A stretch of 64,000 nucleotides of DNA from Alphaproteobacteria bacterium (GTDB lineage Bacteria > Pseudomonadota > Alphaproteobacteria > Micropepsales > Micropepsaceae), in contig JADHVO010000003.1 of assembly GCA_016783965.1 (NCBI GenBank), positions 124,001 through 188,000 on the forward strand, read 5' to 3'. Positions 8,273-16,520 of this stretch are shown here, in pieces. The stretch's first letter is position 1, and each line of letters begins with the position of its first letter. The notes below the pieces were generated by a model. That model was not told where the DNA came from. It made no database searches and worked only from the letters and a program-made list of their open reading frames with translations. The translations under genes were made by a program, and so were the position numbers.

Positions 8273-8554
8273 CTAGATTACACTCTGCGCTTTTCGTATT
8301 TGAAGCACTCTTGGCTGGATCCGTAATTCAGCCTCCGTTGTTTCACTCACGAAGATCGGATACGCGTCGCCGTCAGCGTCGGCCCAAACCTCAAGCTGGT
8401 ACTGCCCATCGGGATCGAAGTGACTCGCGGTGGAAAGCGCATGAAAGTCATTTGCGCACTGCAACCGCACCACAAGCGCAAGAGTTCCAGTGCGACGCGC
8501 ATAGCGAAATTCGTATGACCGCATCAGTCTATCCGCCACCAACGAACGTCGCAT
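8273..8554 (-). CDS. Hypothetical protein
   Basis: This 93-residue ORF has a plausible beta-rich second half (GQYQLEVWADADGDAYPIFV). A start at 8524 (MRSYEFRY) is also possible. No family is recognised. It sits in a minus-strand group of short genes. Confidence 0.45.
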   Translation of the reverse strand: MRRSLVADRLMRSYEFRYARRTGTLALVVRLQCANDFHALSTASHFDPDGQYQLEVWADADGDAYPIFVSETTEAELRIQPRVLQIRKAQSVI

Positions 8555-8668
8555 TCTGTGACGAAGAAGCGGGCGCTAGTATGACGGAACGATCTCAAGA
8601 CTACTCAAATGGAATAGTGTTTGGTTACTGAGTGGTAACCGCTCTCATTGTGGCCCAAGTAGTGCTGC

Positions 8669-8824
8669 TTAAGGGCGTTCGGCGAGCTCGCGATATGCCT
8701 CCGCAAGCGTGGTGAAACTGGCTCTGGCTAACGGCTCAGCAGCGTCCTTGGCTTGTTGTTCCGCCCACTCCGCCTTCTTCTTCCATTCTTGCTTGTCTCG
8801 CAAACGCGTTGCTTTCGCGTCCAT
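8669..8824 (-). CDS. Small helical-hairpin protein
   Basis: This 51-residue protein begins MDAKATRLRDKQEWKKKAEW and ends TLAEAYRELAERP. GGAGGAG stands just ahead of the ATG, which fixes the start. It belongs to the same hairpin group as 7657. Confidence 0.6.
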   Translation of the reverse strand: MDAKATRLRDKQEWKKKAEWAEQQAKDAAEPLARASFTTLAEAYRELAERP

Positions 8825-8927
8825 AGTGCTCCTCCACACTGGACTCCACGCCCTCAAGTTGAAGGGCGGTGGCCACCGCTAGTGCGTAACGGCTGCAGCG
8901 ACAGGATGTTCCCGACCGTTGCGGCTA

Positions 8928-9119
8928 CTAGTGACGCCGATCCGGCAGGCGCTGCCGCATTTCTCCCAGCGCCCACGCGACCTGGGTCCAATGACGGTGC
9001 CCGTCGTGGTCGGCCTGCCCAAGGCGAGCTTTGGCGCGTTCAAGTGCGATGTCGTGCGCGTCGTCCCCGAACTCGGATTCGAGCGCCACCGCAGCACGGT
9101 AAACGTCGGACAGGGACAT
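8928..9119 (-). CDS. Small protein of the GDDAHDIALERA type
   Basis: This 63-residue protein begins MSLSDVYRAAVALESEFGDD and has a conserved HDIALERA helix and a Trp pair in HWTQVAWALGEM. Similar hypothetical proteins occur with RAEELR-type genes in Alphaproteobacteria. Function unknown. Confidence 0.55.
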   Translation of the reverse strand: MSLSDVYRAAVALESEFGDDAHDIALERAKARLGQADHDGHRHWTQVAWALGEMRQRLPDRRH

Positions 9120-9265
9120 GCGACGCACTCTGAATTGCAGAGGTCACGCTGCTATTGTCCGTGGTCAATAAATCCAACTGGGATCTTTAATTGGAAACAA
9201 GCAGCGAACTTACAAATGTGGTCGGCCTCATTTGTCAGTTTCGCGATTCGTTCGGCCCTTGAAAC

Positions 9266-9309
9266 TCAAACTGAGGCACGACCGTCCTCCGGCTGCTGCC
9301 TCAGTTTGA
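9266..9309. repeat. 13-bp perfect inverted repeat with an 18-base loop
   Basis: TCAAACTGAGGCA at 9266-9278 is the exact complement of TGCCTCAGTTTGA at 9297-9309. No T run follows on either strand, so it is not a standard terminator. The stretch 9120-9450 otherwise shows no gene. Confidence 0.7.
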
Positions 9310-9450
9310 ATTATCGCTCATTTGCCCGGTTTTGAGGCGTGCCCTAGGGTAGCGTGCCGCTCGAGTCATGCGGCGAAAGTGACCCCCGCCAGCCCCGAGG
9401 CCGTCCCGCAAGACAACTCGGGGCTGAGCTGGCGTAGCCCGGAATTTGTG

Positions 9451-9570
9451 ATGATCCATCACCATGCTCACCATTGGGCTGCGTTCTTGGCCGTCGCCAT
9501 CGGCGCCTTCACTGCGATAGCCATGGGTGCGTGGGCAGCCATCTATCACCGGTCGAACCACGACGCCTAA
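9451..9570 (+). CDS. Putative 39-residue His-rich membrane peptide
   Basis: It begins MIHHHAHHWAAFLAV, has one hydrophobic segment (about residues 10-31) and ends IYHRSNHDA. Histidines cluster at the N-terminus. No strong Shine-Dalgarno is seen, so it may be chance. Confidence 0.35.
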   Translation: MIHHHAHHWAAFLAVAIGAFTAIAMGAWAAIYHRSNHDA

Positions 9571-9628
9571 CGATGTTGTTAGCGACGGCCGACGCGGTCG
9601 CCCGGCGTGAGACCGGATATCGCTGGCG

Positions 9629-9645
9629 GCGATATTTCCGAGCAT
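9629..9645 (+). promoter_or_regulatory. Operator-like box GCGATATTTCCGAGCAT
   Basis: It lies 47 bp upstream of the XRE regulator start and matches the boxes at 3443 and 5446. Its left part also forms a 7-bp inverted repeat with ATATCGC at 9617-9623. Confidence 0.5.
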
Positions 9646-9692
9646 AGCGGCGCGGGAGGCATCTGCGACAATGGACGCGTACCTCGTTCTTT

Positions 9693-10028
9693 ATGAATAC
9701 CTGCCGCCTGCGCAAGTTCAGGAAATCCACTCATCTCACGCAGCGCGAAGTCGCGATGCTCGTTGGATACACGTCGCAGCGCGCCTACTCGGATCTAGAA
9801 CTTGGCCTCAAGAGACCGGCGCTCGGAACGGCTCTCGCTTGCTCCATCCTGTTCGATGTCGCCGTGCGCGAGCTGTTTCCTGATCTTGCGGACCACGTCG
9901 AGCGTGATGTGCTGGCGCGCGCCCGGAAGCTGAAAGAGAAAATAGCAAACGACACGAATCGAGAAGCGACGGCTGCGTACATCGCCAGCGCTGTCGACCG
10001 CATCGGTGGCTCCGGCGCTGTCGTATGA
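9693..10028 (+). CDS. XRE-family HTH regulator
   Basis: This 111-residue protein has a helix-turn-helix (LTQREVAMLVGYTSQRAYSD, about residues 15-34) and the RPALGTALACSILFDVAVREL segment typical of small XRE proteins, with a helical tail. It probably controls genes of this element and is the best local candidate to bind the GATAT-box family. It overlaps the next gene by 4 bp (ATGA), so the two are translationally coupled. Confidence 0.85.
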   Translation: MNTCRLRKFRKSTHLTQREVAMLVGYTSQRAYSDLELGLKRPALGTALACSILFDVAVRELFPDLADHVERDVLARARKLKEKIANDTNREATAAYIASAVDRIGGSGAVV

Positions 10029-10519
10029 AGCCGAAGAGGACGATCGTTCTTGGTCTTCATCTATCGTCGCGCGGATTCGGATGGGTGCTCTTCGAATATG
10101 CGCTTTCGCTCGTAGACTGGGGCACGGCGGACATCCGCGGCGACAAGAAAGTGAACACGCTTAGCCGCATTGAGGCCCTCCTCACCAAGCATCGGCCCGC
10201 GGTTCTTACGTTGGAGCGGCACGACGGGATAGGCTCCGCGCGCTCCGAGCGCATACGCCAACTGCACCGTGCCGTCGTGAAGCATGCGGAGACCAGAGAT
10301 ATCCGGGTGCAGTGCTATTCGCGGGTCGAGATTGGTCAAACGCGGCAGCTCAATGGCGCACGCACGCGTGAGGAGGTGGCCGCCGCCGTGGCGAATTGTC
10401 TGCACGTGCTCAAGCCTCGTCTCCCAAAGCCACGACCGATTTGGGTCGGCGAACGTTCGGGGATGTCCTTGTTCTGCGCTGCAGCCTGTGCCCTTACCTA
10501 CTTCGACGCAGAGCAATAG
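10025..10519 (+). CDS. RuvC/RNase H-fold-like protein with altered active site
   Basis: This 164-residue protein begins with a beta-strand block (IVLGLHLSSRGFGWVLFE) laid out like the first strands of RuvC, where the catalytic Asp would be expected; here His stands at that place. A second strand LTLERH and a C-terminal helix GMSLFCAAACALTYF match the later RuvC elements, again without the usual Asp pair. It may bind branched DNA without cutting. The ATGA coupling to the XRE gene suggests a joint role. Assignment rests on pattern only. Confidence 0.5.
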   Translation: MKPKRTIVLGLHLSSRGFGWVLFEYALSLVDWGTADIRGDKKVNTLSRIEALLTKHRPAVLTLERHDGIGSARSERIRQLHRAVVKHAETRDIRVQCYSRVEIGQTRQLNGARTREEVAAAVANCLHVLKPRLPKPRPIWVGERSGMSLFCAAACALTYFDAEQ

Positions 10520-10594
10520 CCATGGCTCCTTGAACCTCCCGCGCATGCCGGAGCGCCGGAATAGTCCGACGTTCCCCTTGTGCGGGAGCAATGC

Positions 10595-11488
10595 ATGCAA
10601 GACGAAGTACCTTCTAGCCGGCGCGATGTGTATTGCGCCATTACAGAAAAGATCGTTGCCGCTGTCGAAGCAGGCGAAGGCGAATACCGGATGCCATGGC
10701 ATTCGCGCGACCGTCCGGCCATGCTGCCGACCAATGCCTTAACTCTGGCCGAATATCGCGGCGTGAATGTCGTCTCGCTTTGGACGGGTGCCTTCACGAA
10801 GGGATATCAGTCGGGCTTCTGGGCGTCGTACAAGCAATGGCAGGAGATGGGCGCCCAGGTCCGCCAGGGCGAACGCGGCACCACGATCATCTTCTACAAG
10901 GAGCTCGCCCCTAGCAGCGAGGCCGAGGATGATCGCCGGTTCGTGGCCAAGGCGTCGCACGTCTTCAACGCAGCCCAGGTATCAAGCTGGCAGCCGGAGT
11001 TGCCCTTGCCCGTTTCGGAGCACGTGGTGGACAAGACGGTCGAGGCGTTTGTCGCGGCCACCCAGGCGCGGGTCCGCCATGGGTTCTCGATGGCCCGCTA
11101 CCGGCGCGATCTCGACGACATCGAGATGCCGAGCCCGAGTTGGTTCACGGGCGGCAACGGTTCGACCGCATCGCAGGCGTACTATGCCGTCCTGCTCCAC
11201 GAACTCACGCATTGGAGTGGCGCGTCGCACCGCCTAGATCGTCAATTCGGGCAGCGCTTCGGCGACGACGCGTATGCGATGGAGGAGCTCACGGCCGAGC
11301 TCGGTGCAGCCTTTCTCTGCGCAGCTCTCGGTATCGCCAACGAACCGCGCCCGGATCATGCTGCCTATCTGAGGAATTGGCTTCAGGTGCTCCAGAACGA
11401 CAACCGGGCGATTTTCACTGCGGCAAGCCGGGCACAGCAGGCCGCGGAATATCTCCGCGACCTAGCGGCACTCCACCAGGAGACCTAG
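10595..11488 (+). CDS. ardC: ArdC-type antirestriction protein
   Basis: This 297-residue protein has an N-terminal ssDNA-binding ArdC domain (MPWHSRDRPAMLPTNALT, FWASYKQWQEMGAQVRQGER) and a C-terminal zincin-like domain with HELTHWSG. Downstream EELTAELGAAFL completes the metallopeptidase pattern. ArdC proteins travel with conjugative DNA and protect incoming DNA from host restriction. The start at MQDEVP was chosen, although an ATG five codons upstream exists. A terminator follows at 11520. Confidence 0.9.
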   Translation: MQDEVPSSRRDVYCAITEKIVAAVEAGEGEYRMPWHSRDRPAMLPTNALTLAEYRGVNVVSLWTGAFTKGYQSGFWASYKQWQEMGAQVRQGERGTTIIFYKELAPSSEAEDDRRFVAKASHVFNAAQVSSWQPELPLPVSEHVVDKTVEAFVAATQARVRHGFSMARYRRDLDDIEMPSPSWFTGGNGSTASQAYYAVLLHELTHWSGASHRLDRQFGQRFGDDAYAMEELTAELGAAFLCAALGIANEPRPDHAAYLRNWLQVLQNDNRAIFTAASRAQQAAEYLRDLAALHQET

Positions 11489-11519
11489 GCGGGCGCAGAA
11501 TTCGGCAATGTCCCTTCCT

Positions 11520-11548
11520 GACCTCGGCATAAGCGCCGAGGTCTTTCT
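11520..11548 (+). terminator. Terminator after ardC
   Basis: GACCTCGGC and GCCGAGGTC form a perfect 9-bp stem with a 6-base loop, followed by TTTCT. Confidence 0.7.
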
Positions 11549-11996
11549 ATCGTGCCAGCCTCTCGAATGACCATCCCGTATCGTATTTGCGGAACGACAT
11601 TTCTACTGCGAAGTCGAACTGCTCGCCGTTCTGCACTGGATTCTGCCGATCATTGTACTGGATCCATCGCGAAAACCCGCCACCCGAGACGTTGGTGCTA
11701 ATCATCACGTTGGACTCGCCTCTAAAGCGGACGAAGCATTCGGCTTTCACGATAGCCGTATTGCTGCGGCTATCGACAGAAGTGCCGTCGATCTTGGTAC
11801 CCAAATAGTCAAGCGCTGGATTGCCATTCACTTCGGCACCACCAACGTACCAGAGATAGACGATCGGTGTGGCGGCGGTCATAGCCTGGCAAACTTGACC
11901 CACTTCACGCGAGCCCGGTCCGCCACCGGCTGCGCAAGCTTGACCGACAAAGCACGTCGAAAGTGCCGCTGTCAGAGCTGCAATATGGTTGCGCAT
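11547..11996 (-). CDS. Exported protein, unknown
   Basis: This 149-residue protein has a short signal peptide (LTAALSTCFVGQACA) and a mature beta-rich domain with motifs EVNGNPALDYLGTKIDG and FVRFRGESNVMI. AGGAGG precedes the start. It lies 9 bp after the lipoprotein gene on the same strand, probably one operon. No family is recognised. Confidence 0.65.
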   Translation of the reverse strand: MRNHIAALTAALSTCFVGQACAAGGGPGSREVGQVCQAMTAATPIVYLWYVGGAEVNGNPALDYLGTKIDGTSVDSRSNTAIVKAECFVRFRGESNVMISTNVSGGGFSRWIQYNDRQNPVQNGEQFDFAVEMSFRKYDTGWSFERLAR

Positions 11997-12005
11997 ACGA
12001 ACCTC

Positions 12006-12557
12006 CTAGAACTGAAAGTTGCCGATATGCGTGTCGTCGGTCGTCAGCACGACATCGTTCGGGCCGTTGGTCGCCTCGATGCTGCGCATAAGCAATCCGC
12101 CTTCCTGCGCGGTCGCTTGCAGGTTCGCGAAGGTCGGGTTGCTGAAGTTCGGTGCGGAGATTTCATAGACAATAGAGGTGATAACGATCCAGTTTCCCGC
12201 AGGAACGTGCCGAAAGACGAACCGGCCTTGGGCATCGCATGCCGTCTTGCGCCAGTACCTAAGTGCCGGTCCTGCCGCCAGATCGACGGCGCTCAACAGG
12301 CCGAGATTCGCTACCGCGTCCTGGTCAAAGGCGTTACCCGGCGCGAGGTAGACCGGGTAACCGGCGCAGGTCTTTGCCTCTCCGCCCTGCGTTCTGCCGA
12401 GGGCCGAGCCTTCGATATCGGCCCTTCCCCTGCCTAGATATTGACGAAAGTCGGCGTCGGAAAAGGGAACATGGTGGACGCCCACGCAACCGCCTAGGCC
12501 CAAAATCAATGCTAGTGATAGCGCCTGCCGTGCGAGGCATCTCGTTCTGCGTCCCAA
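12006..12557 (-). CDS. Putative lipoprotein
   Basis: This 183-residue protein starts at TTG (12557) after GGGGGTGG. A basic signal region leads to the lipobox LGLGGC, so it is probably lipid-anchored in the envelope. The mature part (YPVYLAPGNAF, DAQGRFVFRHVPAGNWIV) resembles carboxypeptidase-regulatory-like beta-sandwich repeats. A longer ATG start at 12638 would run through the inverted repeats and is less likely. Function unknown. Confidence 0.6.
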   Translation of the reverse strand: MGRRTRCLARQALSLALILGLGGCVGVHHVPFSDADFRQYLGRGRADIEGSALGRTQGGEAKTCAGYPVYLAPGNAFDQDAVANLGLLSAVDLAAGPALRYWRKTACDAQGRFVFRHVPAGNWIVITSIVYEISAPNFSNPTFANLQATAQEGGLLMRSIEATNGPNDVVLTTDDTHIGNFQF

Positions 12558-12573
12558 AGGCCACCCCCGAGAT

Positions 12574-12701
12574 TGAAACAATATGCTGGATATTGTTTCA
12601 GGGCCCGGACCCGGTTTTGGCCAAACCGGCCAAAACACTAAACAAGTCTAGGTATTGATGCATAATTGGGTATCAAGAATCAGCTCCAGCCCGAGCTGAT
12701 T
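12574..12701. repeat. Cluster of three perfect inverted repeats
   Basis: Three hairpins lie in 128 bp: TGAAACAATAT/ATATTGTTTCA (12574-12600, 11-bp arms), GTTTTGGCC/GGCCAAAAC (12614-12636, 9-bp arms) and AATCAGCTC/GAGCTGATT (12678-12701, 9-bp arms). They lie in the divergent region between the lipoprotein gene and the truncated helicase gene. A degenerate GATAT box (12705-12723) follows. They look like operators or a DNA-processing site. Confidence 0.65.
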
Positions 12702-12733
12702 ACTCCCGATATCTTCGGTGCGGTCATCGATCT

Positions 12734-13171
12734 ATGAGCTATTTCGCCGATCACTACGCTGACTTCTCAATTCCTCTTGAGGCCGAGGACCAGGTTGGCT
12801 TTCGGTTGGCGCAAGCCGGCGCCATTCATGCGTTGGCATCGCATTTTTCAATGCGCAGTGAGCCAGCAATCGTTTCGATGCCGACAGGCTCGGGCAAGAC
12901 GGCGGTCCTAATTGCTGCCGCGTTTATCTTGCGAGCAAAGAGAGCCTTGATACTCACGCCCATTGCGCTGGCGCTTGCTTTCGCTTGGAGCATGATGCGC
13001 GCGGTTCGCGAGACTTGGCTCGTGACAAGTGCGGAATTCATCGGACCAAAGTCGACACCAACGACGCGGCGCACCAAAGCTCGCTCCACGCCCCGGAAGC
13101 CCACCAAGGGAAAGGCGACAGGGGTAAAGAAACGCAAGCACCAGCCAAAAAAGAAGGCCATTCGGAAATAG
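12734..13171 (+). pseudogene. Truncated superfamily II helicase with a Lys-rich tail
   Basis: The first 75 or so residues match the N-terminus of DEAD/DEAH helicases: QAGAIHALASHF, then Walker A SMPTGSGKTAVL and RALILTP (motif Ia region). Then helicase similarity ends and the frame continues into a Lys/Arg-rich tail (KPTKGKATGVKKRKHQPKKK). All later helicase motifs are missing. This is probably a deletion or rearrangement; a short frame at 13199-13336 (REVAHAITYCAAVDNIDAVL) may be another remnant. Confidence 0.65.
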
Positions 13172-13285
13172 CTCGCGCTAATCCACACAAATTCTAACAG
13201 GCGTGAGGTCGCTCACGCCATCACCTATTGCGCTGCTGTGGACAATATAGACGCGGTGCTTGCTGAGCTCGAAAAAGACTTCGGC

Positions 13286-13909
13286 CTATTCTCCTTGCCT
13301 GCGCCAGATTCGCTGCCGAATCACGCTGGAGATTGAATAGTGCTCGACCGCGTTGCCAAGCGCGGAGCAGAACTTCCGAAGAAGGCTTGCTCTGTGCAGG
13401 AACGCCGGACGTTCTAGCACCTCTTCACCGGGCTCAATCGTCATTGTGCCTAGATCAGTCTCAAGGAAGAAATAGGCCCGAGATACCGGGTGGCCAGGTT
13501 TCGATCTGCGCAACTCGAAAATCGCATCCGGGGCTAGCTGTACGTCCGCTGTCATTCCCCGCCATTCGATAGGTACGGTCCATACGGACGGAAACGTCGC
13601 GCGCTGTGTCGCAATCGGAGCAGCAGCCAATATCTCTTCGAAGGGGATGACTGAGACGTCGTCGCGCCCCCGACACGCCAACTCCAGATCGATAAGAAAC
13701 CGTGACACGGCAAGGGTGTGATCAAGATTTTCCCGAGTGTACATACGGTTGCGGGAGCGCCAGTCGGTAGGCCCAACCGGCATTCCATCTCTTTCCTTGA
13801 GATACCTCGCACCTTCGCGACCGAGACCGTAAACGAGCGATTTGGATCCCTTCATGAAGTCTGGCCTAAGGCCCGACGGAGGCGGGGGTGCATTTCCGTT
13901 GCGAACCAA
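13286..13909 (-). CDS. Replication-relaxation family protein, shortened
   Basis: This 207-residue protein has the features KSLVYGLGREGARYL, NLDHTLAVSRFLIDLELACR, LAPDAIFEL and YFFLETDLGT. These match replication-relaxation proteins, but the N-terminal winged-helix part is missing, so it is shorter than the usual 280-320 residues. The PD-x2-F ... F-x2-ExD pattern also occurs in the paralogue at 45242. The family is linked to plasmid and element replication or transfer. Truncation suggests decay. Confidence 0.6.
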   Translation of the reverse strand: MVRNGNAPPPPSGLRPDFMKGSKSLVYGLGREGARYLKERDGMPVGPTDWRSRNRMYTRENLDHTLAVSRFLIDLELACRGRDDVSVIPFEEILAAAPIATQRATFPSVWTVPIEWRGMTADVQLAPDAIFELRRSKPGHPVSRAYFFLETDLGTMTIEPGEEVLERPAFLHRASLLRKFCSALGNAVEHYSISSVIRQRIWRRQGE

Positions 13910-14044
13910 CGGCGTAGCGCGGTTCTGCTGTAGCGCTACCCCGCCAATTCATGATTGGCGGGTCGATTGGAGAGCTGAATCGGTAAATGTCGCGGCTCAA
14001 AAATAGTTTCGAGGGGCAGCTTGATGCCGGTTCCTATAGCCGGG

Positions 14045-14884
14045 TCAGTCCCGCGGATGATCGTCGTGATGCTCGTCACGATGATGGTGATCGTCGTGGC
14101 CTCCCAGTCCGATACCGATACCGATGGTGACGGCGCTGCCATGCGGTCCGGCCGAGCAGGCCGCCGTTGCTCCGGCTCGAATGATCGTTGCGTCGATGGC
14201 AGCGACGGCAGATGAATCGCCGACCACAGCCACGCGTTGCTTTTGCAGGCCGGTGACCATGTCCCGTCGGTCGGAATCCGCCTTGAAGCAGTCTGGTACC
14301 TGAGGAATGGGCAATGGGGTCTCGGGCGGTGGCGCCGGATGCGGCTTCTTTTCCGGCGGCGGTCCGTTGGCTGCCGGCGTCTTTGGACAGTCTCCGACCG
14401 GATGCTGTTTCTTGTCCGCCCGATAAAGGTCGTCCATCAGATCGTCCCAGTCGTCCCCGAATCGTTGCTGATCCGACGGTTTCATCTTGTTCACGGGTCC
14501 GACGTACATCTGGTCGCTGAAGTCGCGGATGTACTGCTCCATTGCGGCGTCGAGCGCAGCCTTGGTGGCCTCGACCGCACTGTATGCATCTGCAACATCG
14601 GAAGCGCTGCCGCAGATGCCCGCGTATCTCAGCTTCGCCCTCGCATCCTGCCAAGCGTCGAAAAGATCGAGCAGATTGCTGAACGCCTGGCCTTCCGCTC
14701 CCCCTGCTGTCGGCAATGGGCCGGGAGCGTGACTGGGTGCGGGCGGCGGTGAAGGACTTGGCGAGGGTCCGCTGCTTTGTGCCGTGGCCGGCCCGATAGC
14801 GAGGTTCGCCACCACGACAATGACCGCGATAGCCGCGGACCCAGCAGCAAGGCGAAGACGCTGCCCGCGGGAAGGCTCAATCAT
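14045..14884 (-). CDS. Exported Pro-rich protein with a His/Asp tail, paralogue 1
   Basis: This 279-residue protein has a signal peptide (residues about 6-36), a PSPSPSPPPAPS linker, a conserved helical domain (KLRYAGICGSASDVADAYSA), a second Pro-rich linker (EKKPHPAPPPETP) and a Cys pair around VPDCF and ACSAG. It ends in a glycine-repeat IGIGIGLGG and a GHDDHHHRDEHHDDH tail that could bind metal. It overlaps the upstream paralogue by 8 bp. No known family is recognised. Confidence 0.7.
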   Translation of the reverse strand: MIEPSRGQRLRLAAGSAAIAVIVVVANLAIGPATAQSSGPSPSPSPPPAPSHAPGPLPTAGGAEGQAFSNLLDLFDAWQDARAKLRYAGICGSASDVADAYSAVEATKAALDAAMEQYIRDFSDQMYVGPVNKMKPSDQQRFGDDWDDLMDDLYRADKKQHPVGDCPKTPAANGPPPEKKPHPAPPPETPLPIPQVPDCFKADSDRRDMVTGLQKQRVAVVGDSSAVAAIDATIIRAGATAACSAGPHGSAVTIGIGIGLGGHDDHHHRDEHHDDHPRD

Positions 14885-15785
14885 GTGGCCTGTCCTCCCC
14901 GTGCGGCTGCGGCGGCGCAACGTCGCCATGCTGGTCGTTATGGCGGCGATCGCTGCTGCCGCCTACGCCAATGCCGATGCCTATCGAAAGGTGGTCCCAG
15001 ATACTCGGATGAGGCTGTTCTGCGCAGGTGGGCGTGTCGGCAGCGGTGACAACCGTCGAGTCGATCGCCGCCGCCATTGGTGGATCGGCGTCGGCAGCCG
15101 ATCGCGCACTCTGCAGGTCGGCAATCAACGAACCGCGATTGGAGTCCCGGCCGAAGCAGTCCGGGACGATTGGCAGTGAGGCACCGCCGAACCTTGGAGA
15201 GGACGGTATCGGCGTCTCCGGCGGGGGCGGAGCAGGATGCGGCTTTTTCTCCGGCGGACCATTCGCTGCCGGCGTTCTGGGGCAGTCACCAACCGGGTGC
15301 TGCTTCTTGTCCAGCTTGCTCAACGCGTCCATGACCTTCTGAAGGTCAGAATCGAAATAGGTGAATTGGTCGGGCCGGACACCGCGTGGGTAGTTGAGGT
15401 TGCTCCAATTGATGAGGTACTCGCCGACGGCGGCGTCGAACGCCGACTTCGCCGCCTGATAGGCATCGTATGCATCGGCGACGTCGGAAACGCTGCCGCA
15501 CATCCCCGCATATTTGAGCCTCGCCTCCGCGTCCATCAGCGCGTCATAGGCTGGCAGCAGCGCATTGAGATCGGCCTCTTCGCGACCGCCGGCCTTCTTG
15601 TCGCCGTTGAACGGCGAGTGGAACGTATCTGGATTTGGGTTTGGCGCCGGAGTTGGCGAAGGAGACGGACTCGGTGCGGGAGGAGCCCATGGCGGAGTGC
15701 CCCCGGTGTTTTGCGCGCTGGCAAATCCAAACGCCGCTGCGCAAAGCAGCGCCGCAGTCACGGCTAACCATGTGAATCGGCGCAT
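14877..15785 (-). CDS. Exported Pro-rich protein, paralogue 2
   Basis: This 302-residue protein is a paralogue of the next gene, sharing ARLKYAGMCGSVSDVADAYD, DKKQHPVGDCP, TPAANGPP and the IGIGIGVGG tail. A signal peptide starts at MRRFTWLAVTAALL; this start is preferred over 15872. The end has scattered His/Asp (RRHNDQHGD) but not the dense cluster of paralogue 1. Tandem duplication is clear. A role in the envelope near the metal locus is inference. Confidence 0.7.
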   Translation of the reverse strand: MRRFTWLAVTAALLCAAAFGFASAQNTGGTPPWAPPAPSPSPSPTPAPNPNPDTFHSPFNGDKKAGGREEADLNALLPAYDALMDAEARLKYAGMCGSVSDVADAYDAYQAAKSAFDAAVGEYLINWSNLNYPRGVRPDQFTYFDSDLQKVMDALSKLDKKQHPVGDCPRTPAANGPPEKKPHPAPPPPETPIPSSPRFGGASLPIVPDCFGRDSNRGSLIADLQSARSAADADPPMAAAIDSTVVTAADTPTCAEQPHPSIWDHLSIGIGIGVGGSSDRRHNDQHGDVAPPQPHGEDRPHD

Positions 15786-16112
15786 GCGGCCCCCCGCCCT
15801 GCAAGACCCGCCCCTAGGCGAAGTAAAGGACAGCTTCAGACGGGCGAGCAATTGCCCTCGGCTGTAACTCACCCGACATTGAACAACGTGCCCGCTCTAG
15901 TGGCAAGCTGCCAACGCTCGCGCCGTTCAAGACACCACCGGCTCCGGCGTGATCACGTGGATCAGGAAGCCGGCTCCGGAACACGAGCGCGGCCGGGAGA
16001 ATGTCGCCGCGGAGCTTGCGAAGCCGCTGGGGCTTCCGCTGAGTGAGCAAGAGCGAACACCGGCTCTAAGCACATAGAGTTCTTTGGGCACTGAAACGGA
16101 TGACATCGTGCG
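15786..16112. other. Intergenic stretch with a possible coding remnant
   Basis: No complete gene is present. On the plus strand an open frame without a start (15901-16076) reads DTTGSGVITWIRKPAPEHER and looks protein-like, so it may be a gene fragment. Confidence 0.3.
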
Positions 16113-16520
16113 TCATGCCGCCAACGAAGCTGCAACGAGCAAGAGAGGTGACAGCACCGCTGTCAGCAGGCAATAGAAGCAGTATTGCCCGAGCTTTGTC
16201 ATGTCACGCATTCCCTGGACGTTGGCCAGCAGCGCCAGAAACGCGAAAACGATGAGCGGGTATTTCACCCATGGCGATTGCACGGGTCCAAACAGCCAGA
16301 GGGCGATGACCGCATAAAGGCCGGAAGCGATGTAGCCGTCGGGTACGCCGAACGGCCACGCGAACGGCGCATCGGCGACCAACTCACAGCCTCTGCCGAA
16401 GATGGGGCACCAGACCTGCTTGATGAGGCGGCTTTGGTAAAGGCCAATGTACAGCATGGCGCCGCAGGATGTAGCTGCGAGACTGAGCGCAAGGAAATGG
16501 CCCCAACTCCAGTGGATCAT
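16113..16520 (-). CDS. Vitamin K epoxide reductase (VKOR)-like membrane protein
   Basis: This 135-residue, four-helix membrane protein has the VKOR pattern: a periplasmic-loop Cys pair ([11 protein letters not shown]) and the redox CFYC motif in the last part ([14 protein letters not shown]). It would move electrons between quinone and periplasmic thiols, supporting disulfide formation. The ATG at 16520 overlaps the DoxX stop by 4 bp. In this operon it could act on the four cysteines of the bufferin precursor, which is inference. Confidence 0.85.
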   Translation of the reverse strand: MIHWSWGHFLALSLAATSCGAMLYIGLYQSRLIKQVWCPIFGRGCELVADAPFAWPFGVPDGYIASGLYAVIALWLFGPVQSPWVKYPLIVFAFLALLANVQGMRDMTKLGQYCFYCLLTAVLSPLLLVAASLAA

